Source: Acanthaster planci (taxonomy: Eukaryota; Echinodermata; Asteroidea; Valvatida; Acanthasteridae). Taken from it: a DNA stretch of 64,000 nucleotides. Location: the NCBI RefSeq assembly GCF_001949145.1, contig NW_019091357.1, positions 2,791,785 through 2,855,784 on the forward strand, in the 5' to 3' direction. The position numbers and the translations under genes were made by a program. Within the stretch, counting starts at the first letter, position 1. The number at the start of each line of letters is the position of its first letter. This document shows positions 24,701 to 34,980 of the stretch, piece by piece. The notes below the pieces were generated by a model. It saw only the letters and a program-made list of their open reading frames with translations. It was not told the DNA's origin and made no database searches.

Positions 24701-25869
24701 TCTTTCGGCTGACTTTTTCTGGGGGTGCGTAGCCTTCGCGGCCGTGCTCGAACTTGAATAACCTTACCTCTTTTTGAAACACTTAACTGGCTCATTACCA
24801 CAAGTGTGATCCTTTTCCTTGCACAATTTCGTTTCCCAGCACTTTTTGCAATATGAGCGTTTCACAATAGAGCGCCTCCAAGAGTTTGCCAGGTGAAATC
24901 TGTTGACCCAGTGCGTGTTTGGAAATGGTCGACAAATTTCGCGCGTTATAATTGGTCAACGTGTTGCGAACTCTTGGAGGCGCACTACTGTGAATCGCTC
25001 GTATACGATTACGCCACAATTGTTCGAGTTCTTCAACCGTTTAAACCCTGTATCGAATCGTCACTATATTGATGTACAAAACATGTCATCGAAACTGATT
25101 TTTTTTTGGGGGGGGGCTTTCAGATCCAGCAAGTTTCGATGCAAGGGAACCCGAACATGGTCGCCTACATTTACAACCAAGGACCAGCCCCCCAACCAAG
25201 TACTGGCCCTGTCCCCGAGACGTTTGCGGGAAACCAGCCTGCCCCTGCGTGTCCGCCCCCAACCTACGCTGCTGATGACGTAGGAGGTAAGGAAATGAAC
25301 CATCGGGCGTTCTCGTTGCATCACAGGACTGCGTGGCAAGTATAGCATGGATTCCATGCATCGCCGTGCCTATGTAATGGAGATCAATGTGCATCACCCT
25401 CTACGGGAACTGAACCAGTCTAACACTAATTAATTTCACCAGGTTGAAATTGTATACAAAGGCGACAGCTGCACAGTACGAAAACAAACGCGCCATTTTT
25501 AATGTAAAAGATAGAAACCCAGTGACCATTGACCTCCATGTGAAAACTCTGAATAGACCAACTCTTGTTAACAGTGACGTCATATCAATATCATCGCTTT
25601 GAATAAGCACTCCTCCCAAGTTGAGATTTTTAAATTGTTCGTTCATTTGAGTTGTCGATAGAGGCTCCCTGCGAGTTCCGCACATTCCAGTGGAGGGATC
25701 ATAAACCAGTGCGAGACTTAACTTGTTTGCCAACATGGCAAAGCTCGGAACGAGCTATATCCAGATTTTTTTACGCGGAGGGCAGTATAAAAACTAAAGT
25801 TTATAAAAGTTTCCTTTTTTGTTTGACTTCATTGCAGGGGTGGGAAAGCAACCAATCGACCTTGCTTGA
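21710..25869 (+). CDS. Locus E: diverged MS4A-like four-transmembrane protein
   Basis: Coding exons are 21710-21922, 22280-22348, 22812-22898, 24154-24282, 25124-25286 and 25838-25869, 230 residues. The coding exon begins after a CCCCCGTAG acceptor at 21678. The N-terminus is like B and D (PIQTVQMQVAAPSPPRRSRY). TM1 is SLGILQIVLSGVSAVFGIAA, TM2 is SYLPAGVLGVLSVTMAP, TM3 is LVMSIISSVVAVLNIIIYGI, and TM4 is VAMSALIVIISLTELVVSIV. The loop between TM3 and TM4 is short and lacks the Tyr cluster of B and D (exon 3 is 29 codons, not 40-41). The tail (YNQGPAPQPSTGPV) ends PIDLA, like NINLA. Every junction keeps the family phase. A MITE lies in intron 4. AATAAA is at 25995. Introns do not align with B or D, so it is an older paralogue. 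Confidence 0.8.
23640..23895. mobile_element. Possible MITE in intron 3 of locus E
   Basis: The left end GGGGGCGGATCCAGGAA and right end CCCCAGATCCGTGCC are partly inverted around a G/C-rich then AT-rich interior. Similar GCGGATCCAGG termini are common in marine invertebrate repeats. No target duplication is clear. Confidence 0.4.
24855..25000. mobile_element. Palindromic MITE in intron 4 of locus E
   Basis: The left arm is GAGCGTTTCACAATAGAGCG and the right arm GGCGCACTACTGTGAATCGC, with inner TTGGTCAACGTG. Same family as 11921-12087 but more diverged. Confidence 0.7.
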
Positions 25870-25994
25870 ATCTTTTGACTTGCGAAACAGCCGGGCGTGT
25901 TGGACGAGCCGCTGCCTACAACAATAGAAAAATCGTTCATTTCTTGAAAGGTTAACGCAAATACTGCTTTCACATTTTGAAGGGAATTGCAGTC

Positions 25995-26000
25995 AATAAA
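25995..26000 (+). terminator. Polyadenylation signal of locus E
   Basis: AATAAA lies 126 bases after the stop codon of locus E. Confidence 0.5.
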
Positions 26001-28952
26001 AATGAAAGTGTCACGTTTGTATATCTAGTGATTATCGTGTGGCTTGCAGTGAGAACGTCTTCGTATCAAAATTGTTATAGCACAAAAACAAAGTGGAAAA
26101 ATGTGCAAGCGTAACCAATTAGAAAGCTCTTTATAACTCTGTATAATTTCGAAGCTTATAGAGCCATATTTTTGCAGTAGTTCTTGTTAGGAAGTGTAGA
26201 TGATGGTTAAATTCCTTGGGAAGATATTTGTATTTCAGTTGCAAATTCACGTATATAGAATGCACCACTGAAGAGAGTCTTTGAATTTCAAAACATTGGG
26301 AGAGCTAAGTAAACTGAAATGGGGAAAAAACGCGAAGTAAGCAAAGGTTTGGTTTGTTTGAAGTGCAATGACCGAGGACATTTGTCGCTCTTCGTTCACA
26401 TTCCATCACTACCAGCTGCATGTAGGCCTAGTTTGATCGTTTACATTTTTTGCTTCTAAAATCTGCGTCTGGAGGTGCATTAGGCCAAGAGAATTTGAAT
26501 TCAAAACATTGTTTCAGTGACATTGATGTTCTGCCAAAGTGAATTCATAGGTTTGGTGAGGTTTGGTTTGGTTTGTTTATTTACTTCCATATCTTTAATA
26601 CAGTATTCACATGAATTTCATATGAAAATAACAGAAATGATATGAGGATTCCAAATAAAACGCAAATTATGCTTGTACAAAATCTGGAGCCTGTTTCTAT
26701 TTAAATGATAGGCTATGAATTATATATTAAACTTTTTCAAGGAATCTATTGAAGTTAAAGAGGAAAGTAGAAACACGTTAATTTATCTATGTGTATATCA
26801 ATAATCCTCTTTAAAATTAATTAAATAGATAACTACGATAATAAGTACACAAGATGAAGTTAACCACTCATTTGGAGAAATTTCTATTACCTTAATTAAA
26901 GGGTGTTTAGTGTAGGTAGCTTTTAGCATCCTTCCTGTTCTTGTGACTCGATTAAACTGTAATCATTCGTCACATGATTAAAAAACTTCAGAAACCTATA
27001 TAGGCATTTGGAGGGCGCTGTATTTTTCAATGTTTTTATTTCTATTTGTTTAATTCAGTTGTCTGCTTGTGGAATATCATTGCACCTTGACGGTCAAAGC
27101 TAAGTGAAATTGAAATTAATGAAGCTTCTAAAGCAAACTGCCGTGTCCGAAGCGTGTTATGCAATGCAAATCTGCAGGCTACAAATTTGGGCATCAAATA
27201 ACCTTTCAAGATTGACCTTTTCCAACAGTGGAAAGACTGAAGTGGGAAGAAAAAGTACTCTCTCGGTTTGAACAAGTACATCCTCAATGCTTAAAACACG
27301 CATGCCAGTTCGACCAAACTCCTTTTTCCTCACGTGTCCACGAGCTGACGCTGTTACACAATGCATGTCTATTGTAATGTATTACAAGCACGCTTCAAAG
27401 GTAGCAGTTTGCTTTATCGGCCTCGTTCATTAACGGCGGGTGGTTGGATCTGATCTGGTGACAGTCTGCAGAATAAAACCGCTCAATATGATGATGTAAC
27501 AGTTTGCAACAGCCTTCCAACCCATTCTATTCTCATGAATATTATGCCAGACATTGCGAAAAAAAGAGTGGGCTAGCCCCTCGGCATCAGCTGTGATGTA
27601 AGGCATTTAACGTAACTGTAATAAGCAAACTCTTAAATGCTTTTTAACGCAAGAACTACTAACGCAATATCCGAATCCCATATAAAAATGTACTTATCTG
27701 TTTTGATTTAATAAATAGAATTATGTGTACTGGTATGACATTTTCGAATTAAAATTAAGTCTATTTAATACAAGGGGCAAAAAGAAATAAGACAAGATCT
27801 TGTTAAGTGATGATTAACCAAACCAAAAATGGAAAAAAATACGGTATAAGCAGAAGTAAGTGTGCGTGTGTTTATTTTATACAGTAACTTTAATTAAATA
27901 CCCAAAGCCGCGACATTTTTGCGCGTGTCGTGTTATTTATCACAGCGATCACACACTACTCTGATAAAACGTACGGTACCTCCGTTCAGGATTTCCGTTC
28001 CATGTGCCGTTTTTAACAGTGTTAGACGTGTCTGTTTAGAAAAAAAATTGCCGTGACATCCAGAGGTTTCATGAAAAATAATGAAGAAGCTTCGTTTATA
28101 ACAATCGGAAACGTATCAAGAATGGGGTCTACGGTCGTTGCCCCCCCCCTCTGCGGCGTGTTGAGAAAACTCGGTGATTTTCTGAAGTATTTCACGCCAA
28201 GTCCATGTCGTTCTCCTTCTCTGAAAAAAAAATGAGACCAATACCGCACTAATTCCAGGTATATTATCTGCTGTGCCATGCCGGTTAAAATCTTTGACAT
28301 GGTTGCTTTTTCAGAAACAAAACATAACTAACATTTAACGAAAATGAAAATGCAGGAAGTTAAATCTCACTAATAGGGAAACTGACAAATTTAAAAGATG
28401 CTACAGTCCTTCCTACACGGTGTGACTGGTGACAGGGTGACATAACATGACTCTGTAATAAGTCGATATTTATGATATTAATGTACATTTGTAATACACA
28501 TTCAGAGTCGTATATGTATGGCTGTTATATTTGTTCTCCCCTTGGTGGTGATAATGAATGCACTTTAGTCGTTGGAAGTCTGAAAAGTTCTTCACATCCA
28601 CTTCAGTTTATTCCTCACCACAAAAAGTGGGGGGATAATTCAATAACCCATCCCCAACGTCAAAAAATGTGGGGAATATTTACCCTCAACAGCCCCCGGG
28701 GTTTACGCCCGTGCCCGACCGATAAAGTATAGTCGACAGCTCGGCGCAAGCAAAGTCTCCCATCTAGGTTGTAGGTTCAAGTCTCGGCGATGAACTGGTT
28801 TAATCGGTTATAACCGGTTTAGACTGGTTTAATACTGGCCTAGGCTTACAGTTATACAAGACTATACCCCTCCACTAGGAGAAGGCATCACCATAATTAT
28901 AGGTCTCATGGCTGTACACGATCTTTTAATGCAATACCATTTCCATTGGTAC
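26001..28952. other. Convergent spacer between loci E and F, mostly AT-rich
   Basis: The 3' ends of plus-strand locus E and minus-strand locus F face each other here. The last short exon of locus F should lie in this span, but I could not identify it with confidence. A tRNA-like B-box word (GGTTCAAGTCTC) occurs near 28768, followed by palindromic AACCGGTTT words, which may be SINE debris. No other coding signal is seen. Confidence 0.45.
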
Positions 28953-31911
28953 CGTCTGCATCGACTGCACTGACTCCGCAGCGAAGGGGCTGGTTGGTAG
29001 ATTGGCCAACCATCTGTGTGCTGGAGGCAACGGTCGGAAAGGGAACTGCCAGATGACCGTGCATATCCTGGGTGGGGTCACCTTGCCCTGGACACTGGAT
29101 CTAAAAACAGTGATGGGAAAAAGAGATAAGACCTGTGTAACTCGGCGAGGTCACGTTTTGAACACACAAAAGGGGAAATCAGACAAAGGGCTCGGGAAAT
29201 TGTGAGTAGTCGTGAAAAATTAAGATGCATACAGGTACCTAGAAAAAATCGAGAATCAGAACGAGGGCAAAGACGCAAACACGAGGCCAGTATAAAGCGA
29301 AATCCCTCATCTTACCGTGGAAATCTTGGAGTGGTATTCACTGATGACAAAGCGGCAGTAGACGGCTAAGATGATGGAGATGGTTAGTTCAGCAAGGTTC
29401 ACGAGCAACGAGACGGCATCCAAGACTACCGGCACAGTCGGCTGTTGGTATTTAGATCCAAACAAGGCAAGGAAAAAGGGGATGGGGATTGTATTAATTA
29501 TTTTGGGACCCAGGCTGGTGATTCGTTTCATTTTTGCTGGGAGTCCTTGTTTAGCGCCGGATTATCCAATGAGCCCCCAGGTGGACCAAGAGAGGGCGAT
29601 GTTTTTCCAGCAACGGTGGGGCCTTCCGTGGGCACTGCACTTCGCTGTAAGTTCACGAACGACAATGAAATGCTTGCGCTACGGTCGCATCGCTACCAAC
29701 AAAATGAACAACCAACTTGGCTCTTTTCAACCGATGAGGCAGTACTTTTGCTAAAGGCTGACAGGCACACACTACGCACTGTGCCTTTTAAAACCAATGA
29801 AAAAGGACATACCAAAAGTTTAAGGGCGTTCGAAAATACGATATGTCATACAGCAATATTCAATATCTCTCAGGAATTCAAAGTAGGTGGCTGGAAAGTG
29901 AGTCTTATCTGAGATTCAGTGTCAACTCCTCTCCAAAAATCAACTTACCAATATCGCTGATTCATTGTATCCGCCTTAAGCAAAAGCAACACCTCATCGG
30001 TTGTACAGAGACAGGTTGGTTGGGGACGTTCATTTTGCTGGTAGCGACTGCAAAGCGTGCTTTTTATTGTTAGTGACTCCGCGAAGTGCAGTTCCGACCA
30101 AAGGAGCCCCCGTTGCTAGGAAAATTGCGCCCTCTCTTGGCCCAGCTTGGGACTTCTAGTTAAATCTACTCCTTAATTGTCGTCGTTTTAGTTTAACGAG
30201 CCTAAAAGAGAGCTGATGGGGGATACGGGACAAATTCGTCTCCTCTGTGTACGTCAATGTGCGCTGGGGGAGGGCCATGATCCCAGTGACAATACGGTTT
30301 CAGGAAGTCTAGTTGTCAACTCACCCTTCGGAAATAATAGAACATTCCAAAAACTTTGTAGTCGTAAGCGATTGAGGCAGCGTAGATGCCAATGTTGGCT
30401 GCGGCAACTACAGAGGAAAGTGTTGTCATGACCAGACATGCGACGGCCTGCAAAGAAGGGGAGCAAGAAGCACGGAACTGCATGATTGATGTTAACAGCA
30501 AAGGCATAGGAATAAGATTATAACCAATCAATTCTAGTAACTGATAACTACCCTTGGATGTAGATTACTTTTTTTTCATTTATTAGATCGCTTGGAAAAC
30601 AGCTGGCGAGCAAAACTGACGAATGGAAGATAAGAGATGATGGATTCAGCCATCGCAGGGAATAATGATAACCACTTCGTGCATATTTTGCTAGAAGGCC
30701 AATTCGCCATTTTAAACACAAGTGGTATGATGGAACTCTGAGTTGTTCGAGTGCGTGGATGTGTTTACTTCAAAACGTTTCAGACAGCGTGAGCTCAGTG
30801 CGTGGACGTGAATTCGATTGTCAATTAAAGTTAGTGGGTCACTAACTGCAAACAGGCGTTGGAAAATACAGTCGTCCAGAAAAACCTTACCACGCGTCTT
30901 CGTGAAGTTACGGGAACCGTCACAGACATGACACCAAGAATGCCAGCGGGGAGGAAAAACTGAAGAGAAAATTGAAATGGGATACAGGTGTTTCTTGGCA
31001 TCCATGGGGTCCTTTAATACGATCTCAAAGGAATTTGCGAAAAACAAATTTCGGCCCTCGTGAAGTTGAAAGTAGTAACCCTCTATCCCTGAAGCTTTGG
31101 CTTCAAGGCCAGGTAGAAAAGCCGTTGGCGAAAGTGTGATCCGGAAAATGTGAACTTTTGGTTGGAATTTGCTAAAAACTGCCGCGCTGAAAACACTACA
31201 TCAACATCTGCATGTATAGGTATTTAAGAAGCTCAACGGCTGTTTCTTATCAAAAAGGGTGACACTGAGCGCCATGTTTCCCCTTTTGCGAGCAGCAAAT
31301 CTTGGCATTCTTGTAGGTAAGACTGTTATTGTGGATAATTGATGGTGGCGCAATTTCATCTAAGACTACAGGGGATAACAAAACCAGTGGGACGCGATCC
31401 AGCCCACCACCCTCTTGAAGCCACGTAGGCCTATTACGAAACATGAATATTTATGTCGTCCCTTCATTTCTGTAAAGAAAAAAATAGCCCAATGGTAAAA
31501 TTATTTTGATATCTTTCCTCTGTCTTGGTTTTTTGTTTGTTTGTTTGTTTGTTTGTTTGTTTGTTTGTTTACATTTTAGTGTAGTCTTATAGTAATAAAA
31601 CCCAAGACAAACAAAATGCCAAGGAAACGGACGCTTACCATCATAGCGGTCCACATTCCGGAGAACGCTATCCCTAAAATGGATCCAGCAAGGGCCGACG
31701 CTATCCCCAGCACGGCCGAGAGCCCCGACGTAACGACCTGGACGATTCCCAGCAGTTTGACCGGTCGGGAGTACCCGCTACGGCGAGATGTCGCCGGGGC
31801 AGCCATGTGGTTGACGTGTGTCCCGATCCTCTGCACAATTCTCTTCGGCGACTGTGAGCTTTGTAAATCATCCACAGGAAACCTATCGAAAATGTCACCC
31901 GAATGGTTCAT
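28953..31911 (-). CDS. Locus F: MS4A-like four-transmembrane protein, last exon not found
   Basis: Read right to left, the exons are 31911-31639, 30959-30891, 30447-30325, 29441-29316 and 29100-28953. Their lengths are 273, 69, 123, 126 and 148 nt. All have splice sites and the family phases, including phase 1 after exon 5. The start at 31911 gives a longer N-terminus (about 36 residues before MAAPATSRRSGYSRPVKLLG). TM1 is LGIVQVVTSGLSAVLGIASA. Exon 2 reads FFLPAGILGVMSVTVPVTS. Exon 3 reads AVACLVMTTLSSVVAAANI and then a Tyr-containing loop. Exon 4 reads LLVNLAELTISIILAVYC. The tail exon starts IQCPGQGDPTQ, as IQ does in the other members, and ends DADG. The ten-residue final exon was not found below 28953. 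A start at a later ATG (31803, MAAPATS) is possible. Confidence 0.75.
31528..31571. repeat. GTTT tetranucleotide microsatellite
   Basis: About ten GTTT units within intron 1 of locus F. The complementary AAAC tract at 33205-33237 lies in an intron of locus G, so both genes carry AAAC on the sense strand. Confidence 0.85.
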
Positions 31912-32479
31912 CAAAGGGTCCTTTAAATTGTGCTTGCAATATTAAAACCGACTTCAAAAAGAACACCTGAAATTTGTGACCGCAAAAAATATTCATAAAC
32001 CAGTTCGGTCAACGCGACTAGCTGTATCCACGAAACACAGTGTATGGTCTCAAATGAAATTGAAACAAATGGAAGGTTTTACTTACACTAACAAAGGATA
32101 AGGTTGAGTCAGAAAGAAAACCTGTGGCCCGCGATAGTGCTCTCTGTTAACGAGCGACCGAAATGGCCCAACGACCGTTGGCCGGTGTGAGAACGCTTCC
32201 GTATGCACCGTCGAAAGGGATTAGACATCGGGGTAAAAGAGACAACATTGTAGCGCCGAGTATGTGTTAATATGTAACACGTTAACCATCGAGGGCCGCG
32301 TTGGATATTATGACGTAGTGGGTACTATGCATTACCATAGAAACTGAAAGGTCTTAAAATAATTGTCACTTAAAGGAGCGGGAAAGACGTCAGAATCGAG
32401 GCTAAGCCAACTCACGACCAAACTTCATCAAAGCAATCTGAAAATGTCGATTTTTCTAAACAAACTTCTATGAAACTCC

Positions 32480-32485
32480 TTTATT
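32480..32485 (-). terminator. Polyadenylation signal of locus G
   Basis: AATAAA on the minus strand, 26 bases beyond the proposed stop codon at 32512-32514. Confidence 0.5.
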
Positions 32486-32511
32486 AGAACTTGTCGTCGG
32501 CTCCTAAAATG

Positions 32512-34980
32512 TTACGTTGAAAAGGAATATGAGTTTTTTTTTAACAACGGTGGGTATAAACGGATCGGTTGAAGCTGCATATCAGTTGCCACTCCGTGTC
32601 TCGTGCGTTCCAAGTCACCGACCTGAAATAATTGTATGGGGTACATGAGACGCTTTCGAATTTCGCATCTTTTAACTGACGGGAGCATAGGCATATAGGC
32701 TATCCCAGAATCTGTGAAGACTTTCTCTGGAGCTGTCGCGTGCATCACTCGCTACCGAAACCGTACATGCCCCGTGCCCCCGTTCTCCCATTCACAGTGG
32801 CCTTTCCAAAGTTGTTACTTTGTCACCTGAAGCAAAGTGGGAAAGATAAGACTACTTCAATTTATGTGATTTTCGCGACTGTCCTTGATAATTTTTTTTT
32901 TTGTCGTCCAGACGCCAACCTCAAAAGGGGCAGCTTCTCTTTTCGGATCTTAATGTTTGATATTCGATAAATTTCGAGTCTTGAGCACAGTACTCATGGA
33001 TATGGCTGGAATTTTGACTGTATTATGTCAAATGCCACCAAAAAATAATTTAAAAATAGTCCTTACATCTGTGTTTTGTACCCTTTTCGTGTGTTCCAAT
33101 GACAGGCAGGTACATATGGAAGCCAGCGTGGATACCACAAAAGCAACCAGGCTAATACCCGCAGCGATGAAGTCACTGACGATCGAGAAAGTAGGCTGAA
33201 GAAAAACAAACAAACAAACAAACAAACAAACAAAAGAAAGGGTCAGGCACTAATCAGCTGACTTCGGACAAGACTCAGCCTGAGAGCTTGAGTTATGCAT
33301 AAAAATGGGAAGAAATATTTGCTTAGAACCATTGTTTGTCACGACGAACATCTACCGGTAGGCTACACCTGAACGCGCAGTGGACATGTTTACTCGCTCT
33401 TGTAAAATCAACAATATTTCTTTTTTTTTTCAAAATTACCAAAGCTGTGCAAAACCAAGGTGAACGGGTACCCGTATTTCTGGATCTTCGGTCTTATCAT
33501 CATTATTGATGGGCAGATGTTCGTGAAACTCTTTTTCTGTTTTTCCCTAACATTTTTTTTCTGAAAATTTCTTGAAAATGTTGGAGTGAATCTGGAATTT
33601 GTGAGCATGGTGTCAAATCTTCCGACCCGAAACTTGGGAAGTGTGGACACCAGCGTGACAATCGATATTGCATGTGCAAGCCCGTGGCTTATGACGTTGC
33701 CACTTACATGCGCTCCACGGATACTGTTGCAGGCTGACGCCACAGAGAGGGCTAAATTCCCGACGGCTGCGCCGGACGAAAGTAGTGACATAACCAGGCT
33801 CACAACAGCCTACAGTTCGATAACAAGAACAGTTATAGGTAACTGATAGTATCTGTGTTTATATTGAAAACACGTTTTCTCCAATTCTCACTTTAAAAAA
33901 AATCCACATAGTTTACAATCTTTCATCAGTTTGACTGGTCGATTTTGATTTTGATCAATAATTCAACTCTTTCTCAGCGTTTCCGTTAGGTTGTGTTCTT
34001 CTGCAGTGACTAACCGAGCATAATGTATAGATTTTCTAAACAAATCTAATAAAAATTCTCGAATTTAAACTTCTCCTGAATAGATCACCATGCATAAAAA
34101 TAGAAATGCGATGTGGCGTCCCGATTTGCAACAGAAATATCTTATCGGTGCTGGAGCGAATTGGACTGCTGTGCTCTTACCAAGCTCCTCCGCAGCGAGG
34201 GCGTCGTTGTGGATTTCTCGGATAAGATACCAAAGATCCCTGCAGGGAGATACAGCTGACGAAGGGGAAAAAGAAGTCCTTTCGACAAGAAAATTATCGG
34301 CAGTAACAAAACGTCGGTTCCAAATTGTTTCTACTTTTGACAGTAATTGCCAGTGGCGGTGGCCTTGACATTACTGATGATATAAACAACCTTTTCATTA
34401 CAGCTCAGGTAAATTCTGTCACTGTATGTATGTTGTGTTTTAACTTTATTTAAAGAAACAAGAGGCTTTAATTTTGTTTACTTCACGACGTTACCCTGCA
34501 GAGAGTCCCACCATAGGTAAATGTCCCACCCACAGATCCACTTGCACCCTAAAACAATACATGAAAGGTGGATAAAATGGGGAAAAAATGTTTGCCGTGT
34601 CATGTGACTCTGTAAAAGTCGTCTTCGGGTAGATTAAGTTTCCGTACGAAAAAATCAAACTGAACGAGCCCGTTCCGACTGTCAAGAACCAGAAACGGCA
34701 TAGAAACTCACCCTGCAGAAGGCTAATGAAAGTGTTGGAGACCCCGAGACTGATTTTGGTCTCATCTGCCGCAATTTCAGCGATCCCCTGCGCGATCGAG
34801 ATTCTACCTCCATGTCGAGATGCAGGCCAAGAGGATCTGAAGGGTGGCGATTTTTGGAGCGGCCCGGTGAAGTCCGTTAAGTTGCCGCGAGGACTTTGAA
34901 GAGACCAGTGGCTGGGTCTCGCCGGGGTAAGCCGGCTGGTGAGTAGCCACCTCTTTACGTTCCGGACTCATTCTCGTCAT
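32512..34980 (-). CDS. Locus G: most diverged MS4A-like gene, exon 1 interrupted
   Basis: Minus-strand exons are 34255-34181 (LYLPAGIFGILSEKS, TM2), 33809-33708 (VVSLVMSLLSSGAAVGNLAL, TM3), 33195-33067 (FIAAGISLVAFVVSTLASIC, TM4) and a probable last exon 32622-32512. The last reads VGDLERTRHGVATDMQ and ends SYSFST, stop. All are phase 0. The likely first coding exon starts at ATG 34980 (MTRMSPERKEVATHQPAY). It reaches the TM1 start (KIATLQILLACIS) and then hits TAG at about 34808, before any donor. The next donor is after 34712, and the span 34980-34712 is 269 nt, not a multiple of three. So there is a frameshift, a missed short intron, or a pseudogene. AATAAA on the minus strand at 32480-32485 supports the last exon. 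The tail is basic and Tyr-containing, not Pro/Ala-rich. Confidence 0.55.

Noticed and set aside
29371-29912. Plus-strand frames of 127 and 155 codons
   Set aside because: The left part is antisense to the TM4 exon of locus F, and the rest has no domain or splice support.
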